Below, piece by piece: positions 10,281-23,130 of a stretch of DNA of 64,000 bases (position 1 is the first letter of the stretch; each line of letters starts with the position of its first letter). Source of the stretch: Asterias amurensis (taxonomy: Eukaryota > Echinodermata > Asteroidea > Forcipulatida > Asteriidae); NCBI RefSeq assembly GCF_032118995.1, contig NC_092653.1, positions 24,385,202 through 24,449,201 of the forward strand, read 5' to 3'. The translations under genes and the position numbers were made by a program. The notes beneath the pieces are model-generated. The model ran no database searches. It saw only the letters and a program-made list of their open reading frames with translations, and had not been told where the DNA came from.

Positions 10281-12700
10281 CAAGTCATCTTCAAGAACAG
10301 TTTTCACATCCCAACAGTGAAAGGCTCTTCCTGAATGGGCGGCTACAGTTACGGCTCTTACTGTTGCTTAAGGGTGTTCCTGAGGCGAACTATGCTTCTA
10401 TGCATAATGACACGTAAATCTAGAGTGGCAGCTTTCATGTCTTAGACAGCCAATACCACGGATGCCTGGATGAGGACTGTTCTACAAATCAAAGGCTGAC
10501 ATTTTTATCCTGAACCACTTCTGATAACAAAGGCGTATTCTGGTAACCCTTGAACGTCCTGCCAAGACTTCAAAGAGACCCCTGGGCTTCAATTGTGTAC
10601 TGTCATCTCAACTAGGCACATTCATGAAGTTACTTGCATTTTCAGTGATTAAGATACATCTACCATTGAAGACTTATCAACACTTAGTAACACAAATAAT
10701 GATTCAGACAAACTCAGTACTCATTTCAACCAGGTTTAATGTTAAAATACAGTGCAAAACTTAGACTGGATTTAATGAAAGAGTTCTACATGTGTCTTAT
10801 TGACATGACAGTGCAAAAACCTTGTTATTATATCTTGACTTTGCCAAAAGTTGTTTCGTGCATGAAAATACTCTGTGCAAAAAATGTTTTATATGGGCGT
10901 GTACATCTGGCTCTATAATTAAGTGAGATCATGCGACATTTTGACTTGTGCAACACAAGTGCTTTTTCATGAGATAAATCTTTTTTGCCCTGACACAACG
11001 AAACCTTAAAATTTATTTCACGTAAAGTCTTAGAACTGTACCCTAAACACTAGGTCTTTACATGTTTACAATTTTTACATTTGTATATTATGTGCTATCT
11101 CTCTTCAAATAAACCCATTAACCGATGAGTGTTTGAGTGTAATTCTTTGAGGTTCTTGTCTTTGTTCTGTTTCAAAATTAATTGTTTTCTTGCCTGTGAA
11201 AAGAGTTGTAAGATGTTGTATTCAAATTATATATCTTATGTTTCTGAAATGGCCAGAATGCTTCGCTTGTTACAACCTGCTAAAGAATAAATTACATATA
11301 TTAAAATGTATATGATGTGTGAAGTTTTGCCAAGTGTGCCTTGTTAAATATTATGTGTTAGTTAAATAATTCTTGTGCTGTATTTGTAAACAGTGAACCC
11401 TAAAATAAACACCAATAGAATATAGCCCTTGTATGCCATGTTCTCTGCATAGTCTTTTTATTAATTAGCTTAGTTGGAACCTAAAATGTATTAAACATTT
11501 ACTCAGTCAGTCAGTTTTCATGTATAACTTTGTAAGGTGTCTAATGTACATACATTTTGAAAGAAAAAGTACATGGCCTCAAAAATCATGTGTCTTCAAA
11601 AATGTTGAAAATTTTGGCAGGTCATTGGTCACATTATTTTTTCATCGGAATAGCTTATACCGAAGGACTGTAAAATTAAGATTTTAAGGTTTTGCTGTAC
11701 ACACAAATATGCTATCTTAAAATGAAAGAAGCAATGTTTTTTCCATCAAATAAACTCTTTGTTTTCCTTTAAATAGTTGTTTTCCGATTTATACCAATAT
11801 AATTCTACTGCTCTAGTCATGTATATATTTGAATAGTTTTTTTTGTTTCAAACTAAAATATTTTGTTTTCGTAAACTACCTACTTGAGTTAATCAAATTA
11901 GTAATAAAAATGGACTTTATCACTGTCTGAGTCTTCTCTGATTTTGTTGTTGTTCATTGTTTATTTTAATATAACCGTGTTACATTTGTTTTTATTGCGT
12001 TTAAAAAAATTACTGATTTTGAACAAGAATGAGACGTTGTGTGATAAATAACAAAATTTAAAAAAAGTTATTGATAAAGTTTGTTGGCTTGTTTATGTTT
12101 AAAAGACATTCTTGTTAATAATTTGTCAAAGTGATTAAACTAATAAATCATGTAACTGATACAAATATGTGAACTTCTTCTTGTTCAATTGATATTAAAC
12201 ATGCAGTTTTTAAAATAAATCTCCCCTGTTAAAGACTTTCTTTTCTGTTTCACCATGTATTACCTACTCTGTTTGTCATACCTTGGAGCATTCCTGCACT
12301 TTTTATGTCTAAAAAAGCCCCCATACTTATGTAATAACCAGTTGTGTGCAAAATGGATATTAAAACACTGTTACAAAGAACTTAATACTCCTTGTACAAG
12401 GAGGGGACGATGATACTGGAATGCAAGTCTCCCACATACCATGATAGATGATCAGCAGTGACTAAGGTCGAGGTTTTACGATTCACGATGAACACAGATT
12501 CATATCCTCGCTTAATGGAACACCAAATCCAAGTGCTTTTAATGCAAGGTGAGGTTTTTCATCCAGAGGAGTTATAGGCTGCTTCAACTTGCATGTAGCT
12601 AGTGTCTACACTCTCACCATTTGGTGATACTTCTGCAATGTGTTTGCTGCTGAAGCAAAATGGAGGTTCCTGAAAATGAGATTTCGATGAGAATCAGAGT
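10281..12700 (+). other. AT-rich, 3'UTR-like stretch with poly(A) signals
   Basis: There is no open frame of note. Plus-strand AATAAA signals occur at 11108, 11286 and 11404, followed by more AT-rich DNA. The composition and clustered signals look like the 3' untranslated end of a plus-strand gene, possibly the PKI-like unit. This rests only on composition and hexamers. Confidence 0.35.
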
Positions 12701-12734
12701 TTCTGAAGATGGCTGAGAAGGTCGGCACTTTACT

Positions 12735-13334
12735 CTATTCACACCAAGTAGAATACTGCTTAACGCTTCTAAACTTGCTCTGTAGTTTTGGGATGGGGAC
12801 TGCTGCCTGACTTGGGCTCTGGGATGGGCTCTGGGATGGGCTCTGGCTGGGGCTCTGGCTTGGGCTCTGGCTGGGGCTCTGGCTTTGACTCTGGCTTGGG
12901 CTCTGGCTTTGACTCTGGCTGGGGCTCTGGCTGGGACTCTGGCTGGTACTCTGGCTACTAACTAGCCTTGTGAAACAGAGCACTGAAGAAAGTGGTGTAT
13001 TCACATCAGCATCAAAATAAATGCTTCCATATGATGTGATGAATGCATCCGGCCACCAGGTCTTTGTAGCACTGTTGAGTTGACACAGATGAGTATTGGT
13101 GTTGTATCTATAATTGACCGATTGGCATTGAGGATCAGCATGGCAGTAACTCACACACAGCACATGAGATCGAGTGACTATTTGCCGATAGGACACTCCT
13201 TGCAAGGCTTTGTTTCCGGCCGGGTGAAATTCTCTCATCTGCAAACGGCGACGGCTGCATGACACTGCATTAGCTTCACAACTGGTCAAAATTATCAATA
13301 CGGTGATGTACATGTACCAGAGTGTTGATGCCAT
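12735..13334 (-). CDS. Secreted PAN/apple-domain protein with Ser-Pro-Ser-Gln tail
   Basis: An uninterrupted 199-codon frame starts with an ATG and a clear signal peptide: a hydrophobic core ([10 protein letters not shown]) and a likely cut near residue 22. Residues about 27-110 fit a PAN/apple domain: Cys27, then [31 protein letters not shown] and a final Cys before LNSAT. Such domains bind proteins or sugars, so an extracellular or cell-surface role is inferred. Residues about 128-175 are a low-complexity stretch of SPSQ and SQSQ units encoded by a GGCTCTGG minisatellite, a likely O-glycosylated or flexible linker. The frame ends [10 protein letters not shown] and stops at 12735. In related animal proteins a PAN domain is often followed by a lectin or fibrinogen-like domain; none is visible, so the gene may be short or may splice out before the stop. 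I do not know its exact family. Confidence 0.7.
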   Translation of the reverse strand: MASTLWYMYITVLIILTSCEANAVSCSRRRLQMREFHPAGNKALQGVSYRQIVTRSHVLCVSYCHADPQCQSVNYRYNTNTHLCQLNSATKTWWPDAFITSYGSIYFDADVNTPLSSVLCFTRLVSSQSTSQSPSQSPSQSQSQSPSQSQSQSPSQSPSQSPSQSPSQSPSQSPSQAAVPIPKLQSKFRSVKQYSTWCE

Positions 13335-13603
13335 TGTTGCAAGTTATCATCAAACAGTTTCAAATGCTTGGAAACTAAACCCTGCAGGATTTGTTTGGTT
13401 CTAGTATAGTCTTTATTATTGGTGAATGATGGATTGATGGTCTTTCAAGCAGTGAGACTTGATTCATATGCCATTTTCATCTTTCATGTTCTGCACCAGG
13501 TATGACCACACTGTAGCTCTATACCTGTAACTCTATTGAATGCACCTTATTATACTGGAGTCAGGGACCCTGCTTAAGTGCATGAAAGTCACTCCAATAA
13601 TCC

Positions 13604-14075
13604 AAGTAGAGATGACCTTTCATATAATTAGTTATTGATCTAGGAGTGATAATTAGTTATTGATCTAGGAGTGATAATTAGTTATTGATCTAGGAGTGAT
13701 AATTAGTTATAGATTTAGGAGTGATAACCGAACAAATACCTTCCCTTTAAGGGAGAATGTATTTAGCCAAACATTTCCTCTTTTTCCTTCATTAACTGAA
13801 AGGTTAAAAATGAGAGTTGCAGTGGGCGTGTCCAATAACTCAAGTACAGATGACCTTTCATATAATGAGTTATAGATTTAGGAGTGATAATTAGTTATAA
13901 ATTTTGGAGCGATTATCGAACATATACCTTTCTTTTTAGGGAATGTATTTAGCCAATTATTTCCTCTTTTTTCTTCACTAATTGAAAGGTTACAAATGAG
14001 AGTTGCAGTGGGCGTATCCAATAACTCAAATAGAGGTTACCTTTCATATAATGAGTTATAGATTTTTTAGACATA
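13604..14075. repeat. 25-bp tandem repeat inside a 3-copy 200-bp duplication
   Basis: AGTTATTGATCTAGGAGTGA plus ATAATT is repeated about four times at 13630-13725 with near identity. The block around it (CCTTTCATATAAT, TTTAGCCAA, TTTCCTC, GAAAGGTTA, AGAGTTGCAGTGGGCG) recurs at about 13850-14050, with a partial third copy to 14075. No coding potential. Confidence 0.8.
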
Positions 14076-15069
14076 AGATTTGTTTTAAGGGTGTTGCATG
14101 AGCTTATAATTTTTACGAAAAGGATTTGGGTTGCATTCTATCAAGACTTAAAACATAAAACAAGACATCAAAACATAAAACATTGATTTGTAGCAATTTA
14201 AGACTTAATGCCCTGACAGAATTAATGAAATTCATTGAAAGTAATTTATTATTCTATTTTTTGTGTACAATTTGTTATCCTTAAAAACAGTTAACTGAAA
14301 AAATACATCAATACTTTTATGACCTTCCTTTTATATTATAGCTTATAATAATTCTTCTGCGGAGCCATTGAAAAAACATTGTTAAATGCTTCCTTTATTT
14401 TAGCACTTTATGACAAATGGCAAATTTGTGAATGATTAGTTCCTAATAGATGCCAAATTTGAGCAGTTTTTAGCCAGTTTTGATTGAACTCCTGAATAGG
14501 CCTACCCCATGCAAAATTTATGCTTGGTACACAGTTAATGTGCTTTCAAACGATTAATTATTGGCTATAAAAATGGACATTTCATTCTGTGTGATGTCAA
14601 GTGGGAACTATCTAAAGAAATATCTTGAAATGGTGATTAACACAATTTGTTTTGTCAGTTTTGCAGGAAGCCATCTGAGTGTGTGTCTTTGGATGGAGGT
14701 CTGGACACATGGAGAGCTGTATATTGTACCTAATGCCTACTTACCATAGTGAGTATTAATGTAGGCCTACATCGTTTATAACCCTTGCTCCCTACTACAT
14801 GTAGGCCTTTTTTTCCAACAGGTGACCCGTATATTCCTTTCCCAACCCCCAACCGGGGCGCAATGTAATACAGCTTACCACAAACTTCTGTGCTTATGGC
14901 ACACTGTAGTGTGTCATTCCTTGCTAGGGCCAAAAGTGCAGAATTCAAACTTGATCCAAACTGTCCTTGCATACAGTGCACCGTGTAATGTGTGATTCTT
15001 TGGGGGCCTAAGTGCAGAATTCTTTAGTAATTAAGCAGCGCCTTGAAATTGGCCCAAACTCTTTGAACA

Positions 15070-15165
15070 ACAGAGTGTGGGCTCGGAGTTCTGGTCTTGC
15101 CAATTGTGTCCTTAAACAAGACACTTAACCATTATTGCTTCAAATTGCTCTTTGTTTTAAAAAGA
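15070..15165 (+). mobile_element. SINE fragment, 5' part
   Basis: The words GTGTGGGCTCGGAGTTCTGG, CAAGACACTTAACCAT and TGCTTCAA match the head of the fuller SINE at 53475-53885. The 3' half of the SINE is absent here. Confidence 0.55.
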
Positions 15166-15311
15166 GAGTTAAAAAAGATAGGCTCATAGATAGGATGTTA
15201 GTAAATAGTTATCATTTCTGACCGAAAGTTTTTACATTCTTAACAGCACTTGGTGGGTATCTTGAATTCTTCGAGCAATGCTTGACTTCTTCACCATCAT
15301 CAGGATGTTCA

Positions 15312-16500
15312 ACAATGGACAATGAGTACTTCTTTCTCATCTTGAGTTAGACAAGGCAGCATTCACGCAACCTTTGAGGTTCACTGACTACTACAATGGA
15401 CAATGAGTACTTCTTTCTCATCTTGAGTTAGACAAGGCAGCATTCACGCAACCTTTGAGGTTCACCGGCTACTACAATGGACAATGAGTACTTCTTTCTC
15501 ATCTTGAGTTAGATTAGGCAGCATTCACGCAACCTTTGAGGTTCACCGACTACTACAATGGACAATGAGTACTTCTTTCTTATCTTGAGTTTAAGACAAG
15601 GCAGCATTCGCGCAACCTTTGAGGTTCACCGACTACTACAATGGACAATGAGTACTTCTTTCTCATCTTGAGTTTAAGACAAGGCAGCATTCACGCAACC
15701 TTTGAGGTTCACCGACTACTACAATGGACAATGAGTACTTCTTTCTCATCTTGAGTTTAAGACAAGGCAGCATTCACGCAACAGTTGAGGTTCACCGAGC
15801 TACTACAATTGACAATGAGTACTTTTTCCTCATCTTGATTTAGACAAGGCAGCATTCATGCAACAGTTGAGGTTCACTGACTACTACAATGGACAATGAG
15901 TACTTCTTCCTCATCTTGAGTTAGACAAGGCAGCATTCACGCAACCTTTGAGGTTCACCGAGCTACTACAATTGACAATGAGTACTTCTTCCTCATCTTG
16001 AGTTAGACAAGGCAGCATTCACGCAACAGTTGAGGTTCACCGAGCTACTACAATGGACAATGAGTACTTCTTTTTAATCTTGAGTTAGACAAGGCAGCAT
16101 TCACGCAACAGTTGAGGTTCACCGACTACTACAAAGGACAATGAGTACTTCTTTCTCATCTTCAGTTAGACAAGGCAGCATTCACGCAACCTTTGAGGTT
16201 CACTGACTACTACAATGGACAATGAGTACTTCTTTTTAATCTTGAGTTAGACAAGGCAGCATTCACGCAACAGTTGAGGTTCACCGACTACTACAAAGGA
16301 CAATGAGTACTTCTTTCTCATCTTCAGTTAGACAAGGCAGCGTTCATGCAACAGTTGAGGTTCACTGACTACTACAATGGACAATGAGTACTTCTTCCTT
16401 ATCTTGAGTTAGACAAGGCAGCATTCACGCAACAGTTGAGGTTCACCGAGCTACTACAATTGACAATGAGTACTTCTTCCTCATCTTGAGTTAGACAATT
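15312..16500. repeat. 81-bp tandem array, about 15 copies
   Basis: Each unit contains ACAATGGACAATGAGTACTT, then CTCATCTTGAGTTAGACAAG, GCAGCATTCACGCAAC and GAGGTTCACCG. The period is 81 bp with a few 1-3 base indels. Two unit types alternate at one site (AACCTTTGAGG versus AACAGTTGAGG). Although 81 is a multiple of three, every frame contains stops, so the array is not coding. Confidence 0.92.
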
Positions 16501-16509
16501 TATGCAACA

Positions 16510-18930
16510 CCCGAGATACACCGAGCCACTAACATGGCGCTCCACTTAATGATGATGAGGCACCAGTTGTGATGTGTTAGTCGGGCAACAGCCATTGAAT
16601 GACATAGTAAGTACTTTGATCTTGGTGGAATTTCTTTACCTTCTTTTAAAGTTAAAGTTGACCAAGTTTAAAGAATTACCCTTTGTTAAACCTTGTCTAT
16701 AAGATGATGTGTAGGTTTGCATTGTGGATATTTTGGATTCAGCAGCAGGCCATGTTTGCTTAAAGATTCTTTTCTCTGTTTAAACAGCGGCAAAGAATGA
16801 CGTGACAAATCTTACAAGCCTCATATTACTGTATAGTTCTTTTACCTTCCTTTGAAGTTTAAATTGACCAAGTTCAAAAGAAATTACCTTTTTTAAAAAC
16901 CTGTCTACAACATGTGTTTTTCCTTGTGGATGTTTTGGATCCCACAGGCATCAGCGAGACATGTTTCCTTTTAAATATTCTCTTTGCTGAAACAGTGGCA
17001 AAGAATGATGGGACAAACCTTACAGGCATCATCTCATTACATGTAGTTTATATGAGGCATGTGGTTCTGACACCTAACACATATGAATGCAATCACTTTC
17101 AGGTTTAATATGAGATGTTTTGTTACCAATTTTGTGCAGATGCCATGAAGATAGTTTGGGTACTAGTGTGGTTCTGACACCAACAAATTCATACGAATGA
17201 AATTTCTTTCAGTTTTAATATAAGATGTTTTGTCACCAACTTTGTGCAGAAGCCGTAAAGACAGTTTGGATGTATTCTTATTACTAGTGATGGGTATATG
17301 GAGCCGTGGACTCTAGTTACACTGGTAAGATTTTAGAGGATTGTCCCCCTTTTTCCGCAACAAAATGGAATTTTCTGGGAAAGTTGTTGTAATCATTTCT
17401 GATCTTTTAATAAGAAGTTAAAAAAAAAATTGTCCTTTCAGAAAAAACTCTCTCTATTTTAAATTCCAAGATCCCTGAAACAATTAATTAAAAAAAATAC
17501 TTAATTTAATTATGCCTTACAAATCAACAAAAAGTAAAGGAGGCTCTATTTAGAGAAATGATGAACCTCCAACAATTGCTGCTGTATGTCATCAGGGCCC
17601 AATTCCATGTATCTGCTTACCGCATAAGCAAAGAATCGGTGCTCACAGAGGCAGGGAATTCTGTGCTTACGCCAAGCATATTCACTGGAAAGCAGTGAAT
17701 GTTTGCTTGTGCGAGTGCATACTTTACTTTATAAGCATTCTTTGCATAAAGAGCTAGCGCAGAAATTTTGCGCTTGTTCAATAAGTTGAGAACGGTGATC
17801 ATAAGCGCAGAATGTCAGCGATAAACAGAGCCATGAAATGTGACTAAGCTCGATGATTTGTAATTTATTCTTGTTCAAACCTTTAGTGAATACTGTATTT
17901 TATGTGTCAGTCTGATTTTTGTATTGACTTTTTTCAACAAAAATTATTTATTTTCAGAACACTGATGAACTCTTTGGAATTATTCAACTTTCACGGAGAG
18001 CTTTTGTGATCAACTTTTTCAAGTTCATTGACAACCTGGACATTCAAGAATCAAAGTACAGCATTGAACAATTTCGGAACTTTTTAAGTCACAGACAGCG
18101 TGATTAACGATCGACAACGCATATTTCAGAGGACTGTGTGGACACTAGACTAGTGCACAGCAAACAGAGATGGAAAGAAACTATTATTTTCGTAATGATT
18201 CTGGACATTCAAGAATCAAGTGACGGCAGAAGAGTGACCATCAAAGACAGAGTGTGATCAACAGTCATCATGTATTAGAGAACTGTGTGAACATTACCGA
18301 AGTACATCAGAAAGAGATAGAGAGAAACTGTAGGTTAGACTTTCGCGTACAACTATAAATCTTATTTGGAGATGTGGTGCATCTTAAAGATGCAATGTTA
18401 TGAATTTGATCATCTTCAGAAGAATGCTGTGCAAGAGATAGAGCTGCTCCAGTGTGTATCACCTCATCTTACAAGAACACTAATCTTGAACTAAGGGACT
18501 TGTCACACAAGGCAACTTTTCCTGGCAACTTGGAGGCAACCAAGTAGTTTTCCCTTATTATTGTACTACCTTATGGTAGAAATAATCCTGAAACCTAAAA
18601 ACATGAAACCAATTACTGCAGTGCATGCTACATGACCACTTTGGTAGCACATCGTGAGTTTTTTTTTCTTCAAACAATGTCTTACGCTCACCAATCGAAA
18701 TCTTTGAACATCTTAAATAAAAATGCCTTTCTTTTTGGAGATTGCCTGGAACAGGTTGCCTGTAAATGGTCTTGTGTGACATGGCCCTATTAGTTAAAAA
18801 ATAAGGTTTATGGTTACACCACATTTTATAGTAAATAATTTGTCTATATTTAAGTTGTGGTTCTATGAAGAGCAGGTGATGAAACAGCTCATTATGTCAA
18901 TGAGCATACTTTGGTCTTAAGGGGGAAAAA
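16510..18930 (+). other. Possible spliced non-coding transcript region
   Basis: A donor (ACTG before GTAAGATT, 17324) and an acceptor (TTATTTTCAG ending 17957) could define an intron of about 630 bp. The downstream segment is open for 49 codons (starting NTDELFGIIQLSRRAFV, ending at a stop near 18107), but I recognise no domain and it has no upstream coding partner. A block starting GGACATTCAAGAATCAA is duplicated at 18038 and 18203. Two similar blocks (TTTACCTTC, TTGACCAAGTT) also recur at 16630-16740 and 16845-16935. Confidence 0.3.
17595..17846. mobile_element. Probable miniature inverted-repeat element
   Basis: The left end is GGGCCCAATTCCATG and the right end, inverted, contains TTTCATGGCTC. 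The left end matches the element at 40329-40526, and the interior carries several TAAGC/GCTTA words like that copy. The right end is diverged, so the boundary is approximate. Confidence 0.45.
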
Positions 18931-18939
18931 CTGTAAAAA

Positions 18940-21900
18940 GTATTTATGCATGTTTTTTGTTGCACCTAATGACAATCTTTGGTGAAATTGTGTCTTCATG
19001 GTTTTGATGACATCAAGTGTTTGAGCGGCATTTGAAGTCCATCCTTCTACTGAGAATGGTGACTGAGCCATCGTTACAGACCAACAAGTTGACTGGAAAG
19101 CAGCAGAACTCGAGCAGCAGAACTCATCGGGCCTCCTCTCCTCCCGACCAATGGATCTTCTATATCCATGGTCACTTCCTAGATAACCCCTTACTTAGTC
19201 TCCTCCACATCGAACCTCGATCTAGACGTCAGCTTCCAGTGACATCTCTAACCCTTCTCCCGACCAATGGATCTCCTATATCCACGGTCACTCCTTAGGT
19301 ACCCCCTAAGTCTCCTACAGGTCACCCCTCTTTTTAAGACTGCTTTGGGTCATCTATACCCTCAGTCACCTAGGCGTCGTACTTCAAGGCATCAGCTTCA
19401 ACATCAGTGACATCTCTACACCTTCTCCTGACCAATGGATCTCCTATATCCACGGTCACTCCCTAGGTACCCCCTAAGTCTCCTCCAGGTCATCCCTCTT
19501 TTTAAGACTGCTTTGGGTCGTCTATACCCTCAGTCCTCTAGGCTCCATAATTGTTCCTACTGACACAGCTCAGGATCCAGCATTCTCACACATCATTGAG
19601 CTCCGGTTTCCTGACTTAGAGCATCATCAAGCTATTCACATCACCTGTACTTATGCAGCATCAGGGCAATCACAGCATAGTGATCGAAATGTTGAGTCAG
19701 AATCATCCCAACTCAACACAATACTAATCGGAGAGTTATGTGCTGGTAACCTCTCGCTTTTCTTATGCAATTACATCTTATTGCTTCTAGGACACTTAAG
19801 GAGTGGTATGAGAAAACAGGCTTAGGGTTGAGTGTTGGTAACCTCTCTCTCTCCCTCCGTTGTACGATGTATTGGTTAAATTTCACAGCCGTATACTGAG
19901 AATACTGGCTGAGGGTGAAGTGCTGGAAACCTCTCCCCTCAAAATGTTTAAAAAGACCTTCTGTTTATGTTTCTATTTTAAGAGATGTTAATTTTGAATC
20001 TGGGAAACAGAATATTGGTTTAACCCCTAACACTGATGTGTGATTAGCATTGTATACTCGATACTGTATGATGCATCCTAAAATTCAATTAATTGGTTTA
20101 ATTTCGTAGCCGTATACTGAGAATACTGGCTGAGGGTGAAGTGCTGGTAACCTCTCCCTTCAAATGTTCAATTAGAACTTCTTTTTTTCTTTTGTTCCAA
20201 AACTCCTGTTTATTGGTTAAATTACACAGCCGTATACTGAGAATACTGGCTGAGGGTGAAGTGCTGGTAACCTCTCCCCTCAAAATGCTCAATTAGAACT
20301 TGTTGTCATGTTTTCTTTTGGTGTTAAAACTTGGGTTTATTGGTTTAATTTCACAGCCGTATACTGGGAAGACTGACCAAGGGCAAAGTGCTAGTCACTT
20401 TGTTTAATTAGGAATGTTTAATTAGGAATTGTTTTCTGTGTTTATTCCAAACTCCAGTTTATTTGTTTAATTTCATAGCCTTTAATAACTTGCTGAGAGT
20501 GAAGTGCTGGTAACCTCTCCCCTCAAATGTTTAATTAAAAGTCGCCACTTTTTCATTAGGTTTTAAAACTCCGGTTTATTGGTTTAATTTCACAGCAAAA
20601 TTTTAAATTCTGCTTCAATATTTGTGCATATTTTGTGTTGCACCTGTTTAAAATCTTTGGTGAAATTGTGACTTCATTTGATTTGGATGACATCGAGTGT
20701 CTGCACAGGTTGCATTTAAAGTCCATCTCGCCTTCTACTGAAAATGCTAACTGGAGGAGCCATCATCAAACACTCACTCATAAAAGACCATCGGAGAAGC
20801 ATCTAGGCTAGATCCACAAACACGACACCTCAAGGCATCAGCTTCCACATCAGTGACATCTCTCCCCCTTCTCCCGACCAATGGATCTCCTATATCCACG
20901 GTCACTCCCTAGGTACTCCTCCCTCCCTTTAGCCTCCTCCAGGTCACCCACAATTTAGACTGCTTTGGGTCGTCTATACCCTCAGTCACCTAGGCATCGT
21001 ACTTCAAGACTTCAGCTTCAACATCAGTGACATCTTTCCCCCTTCTCCCGACCAATGGATCTCCTATATCCACGGTCACTCCTTAGGTACCCCCCTCCCT
21101 TTAGTCTCCTCCAGGTCACCCACAATTTAGACTGCTTTGGGTCGCCTATACCCTCAGTCACCTAGGCATCGTACTTCAAGACTTCAGCTTCAACATCAGT
21201 GACATCTTTCCCCCTCCTCCCAACCAATGGATCTCCTATATCCTTGGTCACTCCCTAGGTACCCCCCTCCCTTTAGTCTCCTCCTATCACCCACCATTTA
21301 GACTGCTTTGGGTCGTCTATACCCTCAGTCACCTAGGCATCGTACTTCAAGGCATCAGCTTCCACATTAGTGACATCTCTACACCTTCTCCTGACCAATG
21401 GATCTCCTATATCCTTGGTCACTCCCTAGGTACCCCCTCCCTTTAGTCTCCTCCTGTCACCCACCATTTAGACTGCTTTGGGTCATCTATACCCTCAGCC
21501 CCCTAGGCTCCATATCCCTATGTTTGTTCCTATTGACACGGATTAGGATCCAACATTCCCACACATCATCGAACTCCAGTTTCCCGCCTTCGTGCATCAT
21601 TCAAGCTTCTCACCAATAGTGAAGCAGCATGCAGCATCAGTTTGATTTCAAAACTTGAGTTATGTTGGTTTAACTTCACAGCCGAATACTGAGAAAACTG
21701 GCTTAGAGTGATGTGTTGATACTCTCCCCTCAAAGGTCAATTAGAACTTCATTGTTTTTTTGTTTTTGTTTTTAAATTATGAATGTTTAGTTGTATTATT
21801 TCACAAGCCGCCGTACACTGAAGAATAAAATGGCTAAGGGTGAAGTGCTGGTAACCTCTCCCAGCAAAGAATCAATTATTATAACCTTTTGGTTCTGGGT

Positions 21901-22585
21901 GTTCAAACTCCAGACTATTGGTTTACTTTCACAGCCGTATGCTGAGGATACTGGCGGAGGGTGAAGTGCTGGTAACCTCTCCCCTCAAATGTTCGATAAC
22001 AATTGTTTTCTGTTTTTGTTCCAAACTCAAGTTAATTGGTTTTATTTCACAGCTGTATACTGGGATACTGGCTAAGGGTGAAGTGCTGGTAACCTCTCCC
22101 CTCAAATGTTCAATAAGAACTTCTGGGTTACTTTTTTCATTGAATCTTAAAACTCCAGTTTATTTGTTTATTTTCAAAGCCGTATGCTGAGGATACTGGC
22201 TGAGGGTGCAAGTGCTGGTAACCTCTCCCCTCCTAAATGTACAAGGTATATTTCTGTAATGACTATAACAATGTTATAATAATAGTAATAATAATAAAAA
22301 CCATTCTTATATAGCGCATATCACCGTGAGGTCCCTATGTTCCCATTTTTGGCAGTTAAAACCATGCTACATAAAATCTGGTATTATTTCATAGCCGTAT
22401 ACTGAGAATACTGGCTGAGGGTGAAGTGCTGGTAACCTCTCCCCTCTAATGACCAATTAGAACTTGTTGTCATGTTTTCATTTGGTGTTAAAACTGAAGT
22501 TTGTTGGTTTAATTTCACAGCCAGATGCTGAGGATCTTGGCTGAGGGTGAAGTGCTGGTAACCTCTCCCCTCTTGAATCAACTGG
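18940..22585 (+). repeat. Compound 1.7-kb tandem duplication holding two repeat families
   Basis: The block near 18955-19075 (AATCTTTGGTGAAATTGTG, GATGACATC, AAGTCCATC) recurs at 20640-20755, so the region is a two-fold duplication of roughly 1.7 kb. Each half starts with family 1, about 170-bp units containing CCCGACCAATGGATCTCC and GACTGCTTTGGGTC (near 19145, 19260, 19430, 20878, 21050, 21223, 21395). Each half ends with family 2, about 12 intact or degenerate units containing ACAGCCGTATACTGAGAATA and GTGCTGGTAACCTCTCCCC (19880 to 22570). No frame is open across units, so a non-coding role or pure satellite behaviour is more likely than protein. Confidence 0.85.
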
Positions 22586-23130
22586 GTACTTCTATTTATA
22601 ATCAGCTGTTCACAAGTTTGGACTGACTGAAAATTAACAATTGTTATCCATTACAAAAGTGTGGTTGGTATATTATTCTTAGTGTTAAATATAGGCATGG
22701 TATTTACATGTTCTATTCACACAATGTGAATTTCTATGTTGTTTTTATTTTGAGGTTGGTTTATAGTCATCAGTTGTTATCCATTACAAGAGTGTGCTTG
22801 GTATATTATTCTTAGTGTTAAATATAGGCGTGATATTTACATGTTCTATTTACACAATGTGAGTTACTGTGTTTTCATTTTGAGGTTGGTTTACTGTCTT
22901 CAGATCTGAAACTAAACATTAAAAAATTGTTAAAGAAAATGTGCAAATTATACCAAGTGTATACTAAGTATATATATTTATACCTCACCATGCCTCAAAT
23001 CCCATAATGTGCTATTTTTTATTAAAATATTTTTTAAGGATTCTTGCTAGATTCTGATATACTACGTAAACCAAAAGACAATGGGAAAATCAAATTTTCT
23101 CTTCCATATACAAAACCTGTGATTGTTATG
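22586..23130. other. AT-rich spacer with a two-copy repeat
   Basis: A block with TTGTTATCCATTACAA, GGTATATTATTCTTAGTG and TTACATGTTCTATT occurs at about 22640-22760 and again at 22770-22890. Nothing else was recognised. Confidence 0.6.

Noticed and set aside
17958..18107. 49-codon open segment after a good acceptor
   Set aside because: No coding partner upstream, no recognised domain, and part of the segment is duplicated just downstream where the frame is not kept.
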